From positions 3,230-67,229 of the forward strand of contig JBGAQU010000002.1 in NCBI GenBank assembly GCA_044220535.1: DNA of 64,000 nt, written 5' to 3'. The stretch comes from JBDHTS01 sp044220535. GTDB taxonomy: Bacteria > Pseudomonadota > Alphaproteobacteria > Micavibrionales > Micavibrionaceae. Both the position numbers and the translations under genes were made by a program. Below are positions 27,193-36,379 of the stretch, piece after piece (the first letter of the stretch is position 1; every line of letters starts with the position of its first letter). The notes below the pieces were generated by a model. It was not told where the DNA came from. It saw nothing but the letters and a program-made list of their open reading frames with translations, and made no database searches.

Positions 27193-27222
27193 AAAACCCC
27201 GTCCCGATTATGGAGGGGTTTT
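27193..27222 (-). terminator. Rho-independent terminator after the large adhesin gene
   Basis: Stem AAAACCCC/GGGGTTTT with a 14-base loop, 32 bases past the stop of the 1872-residue gene read leftwards; the U-rich side on the minus strand is TTTTGTCTATTTT. It would separate the adhesin transcript from galU. Confidence 0.75.
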
Positions 27223-27253
27223 GCCGTTTTTATGCTTTTTTCGCCCGGCTTTT

Positions 27254-30200
27254 TTAGATGCCATTATCGCCACAGGATGCGATTGCGCTTAAATTCTGGC
27301 TGATATCGCCGCCGTAGCTGTAAGTCGCGGCGTTGCCGTTATCCAAACCGGCCAAAGCGGTGCCCAGGCAAGAGGACGGATTGCTTTCGCCCGCCGCCGG
27401 TTCAATATCCGCCGGATTGGTCGGGCCGTTTCCACCCGCCGCCGGTTCGATATTGGCGAGGTTGAACGGCTGGGTCGGAGGCGGCAACTGGCCGCCCGGC
27501 AGGCCGGTGATGGTCAGGTTCAGACCGTTGCCCGGAACGTTAAAGCCCGCGAACTGGTTGAATACGTCTTCTTCACCGAAGGTCGTGGCGCCCGTATCGT
27601 CCGGCGCGCGCAGGCCGAAGAAGAACAGGCCGACGGTCGGGTCGTCAACATAGTGGAAGATCTTCGCCTCTATCGCGTCGTATTCCGCCTGGCTCAGGAA
27701 GTCAGGGATCGAGGCCGGGTTGATGCCGTCGAAGGTCGCATGATAGCCATCCAGCAGGGTCGGCGTGCCCGGCGCGAAAAAGGCGCCGTTGCCCAGCTGC
27801 ACATAGTATTGCGATTGGTTGTTGAACACGCTGGTGCCAATGGTGTCGCCGACCAGGTTCATGCCCGCGAAGCTGCCTTCACCGTCCAGGTCGAACGGCA
27901 GGAACAACATGCCGACCTGGCCGTTGTTGAAGCTGTTCGACGCGCCTGTCAGGTCGATCTCGCCGCTTTCGAAGCGCGCGCCGACCGGGTTGCCGGTAAA
28001 GCTGTTGCCGGTCAGGATCACGGATCCGTTATTCGGGCCCTTCACAAACAGGCCGTTGGCGCCGCTGTTGGTCACGACGTTGGATGCAATGGTCGCCACA
28101 TCCAGCCCGTCTGTGACGATGCCGCTTTGCGGCGCGCCGTCGACGGTCAGGTTGTTGCTGATGATGGTCTGGTAATCGCTTTCATCATCGTTCAGCAGCG
28201 CGAACGGCAGGAATTCAGGGAAGGATTCATTGCCGCCTTCATCTGTATCCTCGTCATCCTGCTTCTGGGATTTCACGGCAACCACGATGTTGTTCGCGCC
28301 GCCTTCGAAACCGTCAGAGAAGGTCGTGGTATTGCCGTCAACCAGCGAACGGTTGACGTCCAGGACTTCGATGTTGTTGTTCGCGGAGTCGGTAACGGTG
28401 TTGCCGGTGATTTTGGTGACGCTGAAATCACCATATTCATCTTCATCGTCACCTTCGTCGTCGCCTTCATCCGGCGGCAGGGTAATGACGCCATTATCGA
28501 CCACGATGCCATCGCCATAGGTATATTCATCTTCATAGTCATCGCCTTCGAAGCTTGAACCTTCGGTGTAGCCGTTCAGGACCGATTGGCCTGCATTGCT
28601 TACCGTGTTGCCGCTGATCAGGCTCCAGTCGCTGTAATAGACGTCAATGCCGTCGCCGCCGGTCGTATCGACCGTGTTGCCGGTGATTTTGACGCTGTAA
28701 TCATCATCCGACAGATCACCGAAGCTGGTGAATTCGTCGTTGTCGAAGATGCCGGTTTCTTCGACATGGATGCCGTCACCCGTGCCCCAGCCATACTGGA
28801 CATCATCCGGGACCAGCCCGTCGATGAAGGAAATCAGCGCGCCTTTAGCGAATTTCGGCGTGTAGTTGGCATTGAAGAACAGGCCTTTGACAGCATCGGC
28901 CAGCGTGGTGTCAAGGGTCAGGACCGTATCGACACTGGTGCTGTTGATGCCGTTCATGCCAACCGTGTTATCGCTGATGGTCGTCGCACCGCTTTCACGG
29001 ACTTCGATACCATCCCCACCCGTGTATTTGACCTTATTGCCGCTGATCAGGACAGATTGCGCGCCGGTGTCTTCTTCGGCGTAGACGGACGGTTTGATTT
29101 TCTCGTTGAAGGCGGGTTGTTGTTCGGTATTGCCTTCGTCATCGCCATCATCCGTGTCTTCTTCGTTCTGCGTATAGGTATGGGAGTTTTCAACATGAAT
29201 GCCATCGCCATTGCCCCAGTTCAGGGTCGTGCCGGATTCATCGGTCAGGACCAGATCCTGAAGGAAATCAGGGTTGAATGTCGGCAGTTCGCGCGGGTAG
29301 TCCGTATCCCCGCCTTCATCATCGCCGAACGTCCAGTTCAGGAAGTTGGTGCCGGTCAGGGCGACTTCGTTGTCCGTGATCGAAACCGCACCGGTATCCT
29401 TCGTGAAGATGCCGTGACGCTGGGTCAGGAACACCTGGTTGCCGGAGATATCGACAGGCGTTTCAACCGAACCGTCCAGTCCGACATTGGTCACGCTGAT
29501 GCCGTCAAAACCGGCCAGGGCGACGATGTTGCCCGTGATGGTCGTGTTGGTTCCGCCATCGACCGCGATGCCGTTGCTGCCAGTATTGAAGACCGTGTTC
29601 TTTTCGATCAGGCTGTTATCCGAATCCACCGCTTCGACGCCGTTTTTGCCGTTGTCATGCAACAGGTTGGACTGGATCTTCGCGTTGTCGCTGTCTTTCA
29701 GCAAGATACCGTCCTGGCCCGTCTGATGAATCTGGCTGAAATCCACCAGCGCGTCATCGGCGTTCTGCAGGTTGATGCCGTTGCCCGTCAGCTTGTCCGC
29801 GCGGTTGAAGCGCAAAGATGCGTGACCGCTGTCTTTCACCTGGATGCCGTCGCCGGTCAGGTTTTCCGTGACGTTGTGGCCCAGGCTGGCATAGTCGCTG
29901 TCCAGGACCAGGATGCCGTGAATGGCTTCCATGACGCGGTTGCGGTTCAGGATCGCGCCCGTGGCGGCGTTGGCGCCGTCCACGTTCAGGATAACGATGC
30001 CGTTGGTCGATACTTTATTGATCAGGTTTTTATTCAGCGCGATGGTATTGCCGCCCTCTACCGATATGCCGACCTTGGCATGTGTGATCTTGTTGCTGAA
30101 GATATTCGGATCCGGATCCTGCGTACCGATGGTCATGTTGCTGGAATCACGGGTGTGAATACCGGTTTTGACGACATCCTGGATCGTGTTTTTCACAACG

Positions 30201-32872
30201 GTCGCGCCGTTGGAATTCACCAGTTTGATGCCGTCGCCTTTGATGTTGGCCGCGCCCTTGCTGACACCGTTGACATCGGAGCCGACGAAGTTATTGGTGA
30301 TGGTCGCGCCGTTCGACTTGGACAGGTCGATGCCATCGCCGCCGGTGGACCAGATGTAGTTGTCGCCGATCAGCGCATCATTGCTCAGGATCAGGCGGAT
30401 GCCGTCGCCGCCGACTTTGGCGGACCGGTTATAACGCAGGGATGTATTGTCGCTGTTGTTGACAAAAATGCCGTCGCCTGTCGCCGTCTCCACGATGTTG
30501 TGACCCAGGGAAGCGAAATCGCTGCTGAGAATGCTGATGCCATTCTGGCTTTCCATGACGCGGTTGCGGTTCAGGACAGCGCCGTTGGTCAGATTGGTGC
30601 CGTTGACGCCGCTGATCAGGATGCCTGTCGTGTCGATTTTGTAGATCAGGTTTTTGTTCAGCGTGACCTTGGTGCCGCCATTCACGGAAATACCCGTGCC
30701 GGCTTTGCTGATGACGTTGCTGAAAATGCTTGGGTCGGCAACTTGCACGCCCAGCGTCAGGTTGCTGGAATTCTTTGTGGCGATGCCGGTTTTGGCGACA
30801 TCGATGCGGTTGTCGATCACCGTGCCGTCATTCGAGGTATCAAGGAAGATCGCGCGGTCGCTGGAATTGGTGATGACGTTGTTTTTCAGCGTCACGCCTT
30901 TTGCATGATCGACGACGATACCGTCGCTCGCACCGTCAATGGCGACACCATCAACCGTCGCGTTGTCGGCGGTGACGACGATGCCCGGGGAATGCGGGGT
31001 GATTTTTGTTTCACCCGTGCCGCGGGAGGCATCGTTACCATGCACGCCGGACTGGGCGCCGTTCAAAGTCACGTTTTTGGTGCGTATGGTCAGGTCTTCA
31101 TCATAGGTGCCTGCGGCCGCGTTGACCGTACCGCCCAGCTTGTCGTTAACCACATCCAGGCCCTGCTGGATTTTCGCGGAGTCGGACAGGACGTTCACCG
31201 TGCCGGCGGTGCCGGACAGGCGGTTGTGATCCAGCAATTCAACCGAACCGCCGTTCAGGCCGCTGATGGTCGAATCCAGGTTTACGGTGTCGGCCTTCAC
31301 CAGCACGTTGCCCGTACCCATGGTCAGGTCTTTGTTGAAATTGACGGTTTTCGAATCCAGAACCAGATTGCCGTCGGTCGTGCCCTTATGGTTCACGGTC
31401 TTAAACTGCGGGATGTGGAATTTGTTGAAACCGGTGAATTCCAGTGTGTTGTAATCGTAATGGCTGACATCGATATCGCCATCGCCGATCAGCTGAGCGC
31501 CCAATACGTTAATATTAAGGTCAGTACCGACATCAATATATTTAGTGGCCTGGACCGTAACGGTTTTGTTCAGGGACAGGTTTTTCGCCAGAACCTTGTC
31601 GCTCATCGCATAGCCGAGCAGATAGGTGTCATCCAGAATGCCGGTATGGATAATGGTGAACAGAGGATCGATCAGCAGGGAGCCCGCGTCGCCGTTCGCG
31701 GCGGTGGTGTCCACCAGGCCGCTGAAGCCGAATAAATTGCCGGAAGATACTTCGACAAAACCGCCATTGCCGGATTCCGCGCCGCCCGTTGCGAAGACAT
31801 AACCGTTGAACAGGCCGTTGTTGTCACCTTTCATGATGACGGTGCCACCATTGCCGTTATCCCAGGCATTGGCCAGGACAACCGAATCCTGCGTGGTTTC
31901 GACGTCATGGCCGGTCACTTCAACCGAACCGCCGCCGTTTTTGCTGCTGGCGTCCACCAGGCCGGATACTTTCACCTTACCGGCATTGCCGCCTTTCAGG
32001 ATGATCTTGCCGCCCTGTACAGTTGCGGACGCAGCGCTGACGATGCCTTTGGTGTTGATCACGTCATCAACAACATCGTTCGCGGCAGACGCGGTCATCA
32101 GGACCGTGCCGCCTTCGGCATTGATGCTGCCGGTGTTTTCGATCAGCGCTTTGGATTTTTTGCCGTCAACCGCGATTTCGACCAGGCCGTCGCCGTACAG
32201 ATCGACCGTCGCGCGTTCGCCGCCGGCGGCCAGCGCCACTTTGCCAACGCGCGCGTTGATCACGCCTGCGTTCTTCACAGTCGGCGCGACCAGCGCGACC
32301 AGACCGGCATCCGATGCATTGATGGTGCCTTCATTGACGACCGCGCCATTGCCGAAGTTTTTCAGCTCGATGTTCTGATCGCCGTTCATGACGGAATCGT
32401 TATCGACATCGCCCGTGGAGGCGACGATGCTGTTGACGTCGATGACGGCGTTCTTGCCGAACAAGACGCCGTTTTTATCCAGCACCATGACCTTGCCGTT
32501 GGCTTTCAGCGTGCCGAGGATCTGCGCAGGGTCTTCGCCCTTGCCGACCACGCGGTTGACGGCCAGCGCGTTGGATGACGGCTGGAAGAATTCTGTCTTG
32601 GCATTTTCGCCGATATTGAAGGACTGCCAGTCGATGACGACGCGATCCGTGCTCTGGTTGATGTTCAGGACGCCAAGATCAGGGCGGTCGAATGAAGCCG
32701 CGCCGCCCACGACCTGTTCGCCCATCGGCGTTTCCAATGCATCGACCGGGTCTGCTTTCGCGGATGCGCCCATCGCCACAAGGCTGGCCGCTGCCAGGGC
32801 CGTGGTCGCGAGAAGGCGCGTGCGTTTGCGTTTACCAGACTGAACCGATTGGCCGCCGACGAACTTGGTCAT
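27254..32872 (-). CDS. Giant FHA-type beta-helix exoprotein, probable two-partner-secretion adhesin
   Basis: I take ATG 32872 (MTKFVGGQSVQS), with AGGAG six bases upstream, giving 1872 residues. A long signal peptide ends near SAKADP. Residues ~40-150 are a haemagglutination-activity (TPS) domain: RVVIDWQSFNIGENAKTEFF, NALAVNRVVGKGEDPAQILG and VLDKNGVLFGKNAVIDVNSI. From ~600 on there are dozens of right-handed beta-helix turns (GDGI, xxNxITNS, SLGHN patterns), including a 208-residue tandem duplication. From ~1200 the helix is interrupted by four Asp/Glu-rich inserts. No autotransporter barrel follows; the tail has two IEPAAG repeats and ends with Cys-x35-Cys near the C-terminus, the only cysteines in the protein. 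No TpsB transporter is in the window. A surface adhesin or matrix protein is likely. Confidence 0.85.
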   Translation of the reverse strand: MTKFVGGQSVQSGKRKRTRLLATTALAAASLVAMGASAKADPVDALETPMGEQVVGGAASFDRPDLGVLNINQSTDRVVIDWQSFNIGENAKTEFFQPSSNALAVNRVVGKGEDPAQILGTLKANGKVMVLDKNGVLFGKNAVIDVNSIVASTGDVDNDSVMNGDQNIELKNFGNGAVVNEGTINASDAGLVALVAPTVKNAGVINARVGKVALAAGGERATVDLYGDGLVEIAVDGKKSKALIENTGSINAEGGTVLMTASAANDVVDDVINTKGIVSAASATVQGGKIILKGGNAGKVKVSGLVDASSKNGGGSVEVTGHDVETTQDSVVLANAWDNGNGGTVIMKGDNNGLFNGYVFATGGAESGNGGFVEVSSGNLFGFSGLVDTTAANGDAGSLLIDPLFTIIHTGILDDTYLLGYAMSDKVLAKNLSLNKTVTVQATKYIDVGTDLNINVLGAQLIGDGDIDVSHYDYNTLEFTGFNKFHIPQFKTVNHKGTTDGNLVLDSKTVNFNKDLTMGTGNVLVKADTVNLDSTISGLNGGSVELLDHNRLSGTAGTVNVLSDSAKIQQGLDVVNDKLGGTVNAAAGTYDEDLTIRTKNVTLNGAQSGVHGNDASRGTGETKITPHSPGIVVTADNATVDGVAIDGASDGIVVDHAKGVTLKNNVITNSSDRAIFLDTSNDGTVIDNRIDVAKTGIATKNSSNLTLGVQVADPSIFSNVISKAGTGISVNGGTKVTLNKNLIYKIDTTGILISGVNGTNLTNGAVLNRNRVMESQNGISILSSDFASLGHNIVETATGDGIFVNNSDNTSLRYNRSAKVGGDGIRLILSNDALIGDNYIWSTGGDGIDLSKSNGATITNNFVGSDVNGVSKGAANIKGDGIKLVNSNGATVVKNTIQDVVKTGIHTRDSSNMTIGTQDPDPNIFSNKITHAKVGISVEGGNTIALNKNLINKVSTNGIVILNVDGANAATGAILNRNRVMEAIHGILVLDSDYASLGHNVTENLTGDGIQVKDSGHASLRFNRADKLTGNGINLQNADDALVDFSQIHQTGQDGILLKDSDNAKIQSNLLHDNGKNGVEAVDSDNSLIEKNTVFNTGSNGIAVDGGTNTTITGNIVALAGFDGISVTNVGLDGSVETPVDISGNQVFLTQRHGIFTKDTGAVSITDNEVALTGTNFLNWTFGDDEGGDTDYPRELPTFNPDFLQDLVLTDESGTTLNWGNGDGIHVENSHTYTQNEEDTDDGDDEGNTEQQPAFNEKIKPSVYAEEDTGAQSVLISGNKVKYTGGDGIEVRESGATTISDNTVGMNGINSTSVDTVLTLDTTLADAVKGLFFNANYTPKFAKGALISFIDGLVPDDVQYGWGTGDGIHVEETGIFDNDEFTSFGDLSDDDYSVKITGNTVDTTGGDGIDVYYSDWSLISGNTVSNAGQSVLNGYTEGSSFEGDDYEDEYTYGDGIVVDNGVITLPPDEGDDEGDDEDEYGDFSVTKITGNTVTDSANNNIEVLDVNRSLVDGNTTTFSDGFEGGANNIVVAVKSQKQDDEDTDEGGNESFPEFLPFALLNDDESDYQTIISNNLTVDGAPQSGIVTDGLDVATIASNVVTNSGANGLFVKGPNNGSVILTGNSFTGNPVGARFESGEIDLTGASNSFNNGQVGMLFLPFDLDGEGSFAGMNLVGDTIGTSVFNNQSQYYVQLGNGAFFAPGTPTLLDGYHATFDGINPASIPDFLSQAEYDAIEAKIFHYVDDPTVGLFFFGLRAPDDTGATTFGEEDVFNQFAGFNVPGNGLNLTITGLPGGQLPPPTQPFNLANIEPAAGGNGPTNPADIEPAAGESNPSSCLGTALAGLDNGNAATYSYGGDISQNLSAIASCGDNGI
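29590..30830 (-). repeat. Tandem duplication of 208 codons inside the adhesin gene
   Basis: Two adjacent ~624-base units encode matching segments, for example TLNKNLIYKIDTTGILI and ALNKNLINKVSTNGIVI, NRVMESQNGISIL and NRVMEAIHGILVL, DFASLGHN and DYASLGHN. The anchor ATGACGCGGT occurs at 29931 and 30555, exactly 624 bases apart. Outer limits are approximate. The copies have diverged, so it is not an assembly duplicate. Confidence 0.8.
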
Positions 32873-32961
32873 GTATTGCTCCTGCATAAAAATCATCGAA
32901 ACCCCGCCGCGCCGTTCGCGGACCCCTAGGGTATTGTTCTTTAATAAAACGTTAAGACGCT

Positions 32962-32990
32962 CTTATATGCTGAAATCGGAACATTTGCAA
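32962..32990 (-). promoter_or_regulatory. Candidate sigma-70 promoter of the adhesin gene
   Basis: On the minus strand TTGCAA (32990-32985), a 17-base spacer and TATAAG (32967-32962), ~90 bases upstream of the start. The 314-base gap 32873-33186 is otherwise AT-rich and without a convincing gene. Confidence 0.45.
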
Positions 32991-33186
32991 CAAATGAATT
33001 AAGTAAAATATTTAATGCTCTGCAACATGTACGGAAACAATTGAAAATATGGGAAGAAACTTTCTTAAACACCTGAATTAAGGTTTATTATCTATTGAGG
33101 GAAACCGCAGATTTTAAACGGATGCGTTGCTTATATTCTGAAAAATTTAATCCCGTTTTCTGACAAATTTTAGAGCCAAAGGGGTT

Positions 33187-35160
33187 TTAAAAATTAATGG
33201 CGCTGGAGCGTGCGCCGGCATGCCAGCGTTGATGCCATGCCTGGAACATCAGCACGGTCCAGAGGCGCCCGGCATGATGATGATGCCCCTTCAGATACGC
33301 ATCCCATTCCGCCGTGACCATGGCAGGATCGAGCCAGCCATCCTGTTTAAGCAAGACAGGATCAAGGAGGCTCTGCGCCCAGTCACGCAAGGGGCCGCGC
33401 AGCCAGTGCTCGACGGGAACGGAGAAGCCCTGTTTCGGGCGATCGAACATCGCCAGCGGCACGTGCCGCGCCAGAACCTGCCGCAACAACCATTTGCCCG
33501 TCATGCCGTTTCGACCCTGCCGGATCTTGAACCGCATGGGCAGAGACCAAGCATATTCGGCGATGCGGTGATCAAGCAGCGGCGCGCGCATTTCCAGCGA
33601 CACCGCCATGCTGGCGCGGTCGGCTTTCACCATCAGGTCGTTGGGCAGATAGGACAGCATGTCGTAATAGATCATCTGTTCCGGCAGGTTCAGCCCTTTC
33701 GGCTGCCAGGCGGAATCGGTCAGCGGGATCGATGGTACAGGCCCATCCTTCATCGCCAGCGCATCGGCATTCCGCCAGTGATCGACCTGCGCGGTATAGA
33801 GGTCGCGATGATCTTTCGTCTCCAGAAGTTCCGAAAATTTCCAGGCGCGGCGGCCCAGCTGCGGATGGCGGGGGATAAGGCGGTCCCATCTGTCCTGCGG
33901 CATCGAACGGATCATCCGGGCCAGATGCGCCCTGGCTGGCCGCGGCATCCAGCCGACACGCGACCACAGGCCGGGCACCATGAAATGCCGCAAATATCCG
34001 CCCAGCATTTCATCGCCGCCATCGCCGGACAGCGCGACCGTCACATCGCTCCGCGCGAATTTTGAAACCAGATAAGTCGGGATTTGCGATGCGTCGGCGA
34101 AGGGTTCGTCGTAGATATCCGGCAAGGACGGGATGACATCGATGGCATCTTTCGATTCGACATAGAGTTCATGGTGATCGGCGCCGAGATGGTTTGCGAT
34201 GTTCGCGGCATGCGCCGCCTCATCATAGCCTTTCTCCCGGAAACCAATAGAGTAGGTTTTAACCGGGCGTTGGCTTTGTTGCTGCATCAGTGCAACAATA
34301 ACGCTGGAATCAATACCGCCTGACAGGAATGCGCCGAGCGGCACATCGGACATCATGCGTTCGGATACGCATTTTTTCAGAAGTGTTTCGAATTCATCCG
34401 TAATCTCCGCATCCGTGCCGTCATGCATATGCCGCCTTGAATCTTCCACCACGCGCGGCAGATTCCAGTACGGTTCCATCAATGCCGGCAGATCCGCGCC
34501 GGGCTGAAGCCCGTCTATTTTCAAGCTGAGGCGGCAGCCGGGCAGAAGCTGCCAGACACTTTTGTAAATACTGTGCGGCGCGGGAACGGAGGCGTAGCGC
34601 AAATAAAGCGACAGGCTGCCACGATCAATCTCCGCCTTGAAATCTTTGTGTGCATGAAAGGCTTTCAGTTCAGAGGCAAAGATGAGTTGTTGTCCGGCCC
34701 ATCCGACATAAAGCGGTTTCTTTCCAATGCGGTCGCGCACCAGATGCAGGACGCGATCCTTTTCATCCCACAGGCCGAAGGCGAACATACCCGCGATACG
34801 TTGGAGGGCGGCGTTGACGCCCCACTGGTCGCAGGCGGCCAGCAGGATCTCCGTGTCAGACCGGCCGCGGAACCTGACCTGATGCTGTTCCAGTTCGCTG
34901 CGCAGATCGGGAAAATTATAAATCTCGCCATTATAGGTGATGATGTAACGGCCGGAGCCGGAGCGCATCGGCTGCGCGCCCTCCGGTGACAGATCGACGA
35001 TGGCGAGGCGGCGGTGACCGAATGCAACGCGGCTGTCCGTGTTCGCCCAGACACCATCGGCATCCGGACCGCGATGGGCCAGCACCTTCGTCATACGCTC
35101 AACCGTTGCGGTCAGCGTGCCGTCATTACTTACCGCCGCCAGCCCGGCTATGCCGCACAT
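33187..35160 (-). CDS. asnB: Asparagine synthetase (glutamine-hydrolysing)
   Basis: 657 residues. MCGIAGL exposes the catalytic Cys2 of the class II glutamine amidotransferase domain (~1-210), with HRGPDADG, NGEIYNF and the SDTE motif. The synthetase domain has LSGGIDSSVIVALM (P-loop S-G-G-x-D-S) and ALSGDGGDEMLGGY. It makes Asn from Asp and Gln with ATP. Long AsnB forms of this type are also common in exopolysaccharide/exosortase loci, where they may amidate a sugar or peptide; the substrate here cannot be told. It is divergent from a pair of small unknown genes. Confidence 0.9.
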   Translation of the reverse strand: MCGIAGLAAVSNDGTLTATVERMTKVLAHRGPDADGVWANTDSRVAFGHRRLAIVDLSPEGAQPMRSGSGRYIITYNGEIYNFPDLRSELEQHQVRFRGRSDTEILLAACDQWGVNAALQRIAGMFAFGLWDEKDRVLHLVRDRIGKKPLYVGWAGQQLIFASELKAFHAHKDFKAEIDRGSLSLYLRYASVPAPHSIYKSVWQLLPGCRLSLKIDGLQPGADLPALMEPYWNLPRVVEDSRRHMHDGTDAEITDEFETLLKKCVSERMMSDVPLGAFLSGGIDSSVIVALMQQQSQRPVKTYSIGFREKGYDEAAHAANIANHLGADHHELYVESKDAIDVIPSLPDIYDEPFADASQIPTYLVSKFARSDVTVALSGDGGDEMLGGYLRHFMVPGLWSRVGWMPRPARAHLARMIRSMPQDRWDRLIPRHPQLGRRAWKFSELLETKDHRDLYTAQVDHWRNADALAMKDGPVPSIPLTDSAWQPKGLNLPEQMIYYDMLSYLPNDLMVKADRASMAVSLEMRAPLLDHRIAEYAWSLPMRFKIRQGRNGMTGKWLLRQVLARHVPLAMFDRPKQGFSVPVEHWLRGPLRDWAQSLLDPVLLKQDGWLDPAMVTAEWDAYLKGHHHHAGRLWTVLMFQAWHQRWHAGARSSAINF

Positions 35161-35235
35161 GATGAATCCAGTGGTTTGAAAGTTGCTGCAACGCAGCTTT
35201 GCCAGATTTTAAGGAATCTTGGCTACTATGAAAAT

Positions 35236-35556
35236 ATGGATATCATGCTTCATATCGGACAGGACGGGCGCTTTGCCCTGACATGCGACGGTGTGTTCGA
35301 CAGCCTGATCGAAAGCATAGATCTGCATTGCGCCCATAGTATGCTGTCGATCAAGTTCAGCGACTCACCAGACCCCGTCATGATGAACTGCCCCGTCGAC
35401 CCGGGCAGCATCCAGACATTGATGGAACAGCATGTCTGCGCCATCGGTTTCTTTTTAGGGCGCGAACTGGCAGGCGCAGTCTATGTGCCGTTCAAGGTGC
35501 ATTTTTATGAAAGCGGCGATCTGGATGATTCCGACCGCAGGAGGGTATTGCAATGA
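35236..35556 (+). CDS. Small protein of unknown function
   Basis: 106 residues from ATG 35236 (MDIMLHIGQDGRFALTCD); ATG 35245 is an alternative start. The open frame continues upstream, but only as antisense to asnB. No signal peptide or membrane helix is evident. The composition looks coding (DPVMMNCPVDPGSIQTLMEQ, AVYVPFKVHFYESGD), and the next gene starts in an ATGA overlap with its stop, which supports a real two-gene unit. I do not recognise the family. Confidence 0.55.
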   Translation: MDIMLHIGQDGRFALTCDGVFDSLIESIDLHCAHSMLSIKFSDSPDPVMMNCPVDPGSIQTLMEQHVCAIGFFLGRELAGAVYVPFKVHFYESGDLDDSDRRRVLQ

Positions 35557-35786
35557 CAATGCGCTCCGCAGAGCAGGATCTCCTCAATATATTAAGCACT
35601 CCTTTATATTGCCAGCGTGTCAATGACGGTACGATTGGCAATGACGGTTTGGACAGCCGTGTATCTGACAGGCCCGGAAATACGATCGGCAGGCAGGCAG
35701 GATATTATGAAGGCCTGGCCAAGACACTTCAGGCACAAGAAAACACCCCCGCCATTGCGTTGCGTATTGTAAAGCCTTCCATCTAA
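35553..35786 (+). CDS. Small protein of unknown function, coupled to the preceding gene
   Basis: 77 residues starting at ATG 35553 in a four-base overlap, with GGAGGG eight bases upstream (a second ATG lies two codons in). The sequence is polar (TMRSAEQDLLNILSTPLYCQ ... GNTIGRQAGYYEGLAKTLQA), with no membrane segment. A REP-like palindrome follows 10 bases after the stop. No family recognised. Confidence 0.5.
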   Translation: MTMRSAEQDLLNILSTPLYCQRVNDGTIGNDGLDSRVSDRPGNTIGRQAGYYEGLAKTLQAQENTPAIALRIVKPSI

Positions 35787-35796
35787 AACTCTCAAT

Positions 35797-35823
35797 CGTC
35801 ATCCCGGCGAAGGCCGGGACGAC
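35797..35823. repeat. REP-like palindrome
   Basis: CGTCATCCCGGCGAAGGCCG and onward, a near-perfect hairpin of the same family as 36380 and 48258, with one changed base near its right end (GACGACG instead of GATGACG). It lies between the small gene pair and dps and may end their transcript. Confidence 0.8.
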
Positions 35824-35845
35824 GGTAATTTAATTGGAACGCATC

Positions 35846-35874
35846 TTGACCCGCTGCGTTTGTGGTCATAGATA
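35846..35874 (+). promoter_or_regulatory. Candidate sigma-70 promoter of dps
   Basis: TTGACC (35846-35851), a 17-base spacer and TAGATA (35869-35874), 30 bases before the dps start. Confidence 0.5.
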
Positions 35875-35903
35875 TTTAAGATCATCAACTTGACAGGTGC
35901 AGC

Positions 35904-36371
35904 ATGGAAAAACCCGCTTATATGAAGGGCAAGGACAACAAGGCCGTCGTGGAAGGCCTGACCGGCATTCTGGCCGACACATTCGTCCTGTATTACAAAA
36001 CCCATACATTCCACTGGAACGTGGTGGGCGAAAACTTCAAGGCGCTGCACGAATTGTTTGAAGAACAATATAATGAGCTGTGGACCTTCACCGATGAAGT
36101 GGCGGAACGGATCCGCGCACTGGACGCCAATGTGCCGATTAACCTGACAGAGTTGAAAAAACACGCGAGCCTTCAGGAAACCGGACAGATTCCGGATGCC
36201 ATGGCGATGGTGGAACAGCTGGCGAATGACAATGCAGAGATCGTCAATGTGATTTTCCCCGTGATCCGCAAATGCCAGGATGCAGGCGATGAAGGTTCGG
36301 TCGATATGCTGAACAAACGTGTCCAGGTCCATGAAAAGGCCGCCTGGATGCTGCGCAGTATTGCGAAATAA
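35904..36371 (+). CDS. dps: Dps-family DNA-protecting ferritin-like protein
   Basis: 155 residues, the usual Dps size. TFVLYYKTHTFHWNVVGENF ... LHELFEEQYNELWTFTDEVAERI is the Dps signature, holding the inter-subunit ferroxidase residues (His, His, Asp/Glu). Dps forms dodecamers that oxidise Fe(II) with peroxide, store iron and can bind DNA in starvation. The N-terminus is short with a few lysines (EKPAYMKGKDNK), so DNA binding is uncertain. It has its own promoter-like sequence and a hairpin right after the stop. Confidence 0.93.
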   Translation: MEKPAYMKGKDNKAVVEGLTGILADTFVLYYKTHTFHWNVVGENFKALHELFEEQYNELWTFTDEVAERIRALDANVPINLTELKKHASLQETGQIPDAMAMVEQLANDNAEIVNVIFPVIRKCQDAGDEGSVDMLNKRVQVHEKAAWMLRSIAK

Positions 36372-36379
36372 ACATTAAT

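Noticed and set aside
29590..30830. Assembly duplication as the cause of the tandem repeat in the adhesin gene
   Set aside because: The two 624-base units differ at many positions, including amino-acid changes, so they are not copies of the same reads.
28586..31735. A plus-strand open frame of 1049 codons inside the adhesin gene
   Set aside because: It is antisense to repetitive beta-helix coding sequence; the regular codon pattern of the repeats keeps the opposite frame open. There is no start signal or domain.
33187..35160. Calling the asnB-like gene an exosortase-system amidotransferase
   Set aside because: Its motifs are equally those of ordinary AsnB, and no exosortase is in the window; the generic name is safer.
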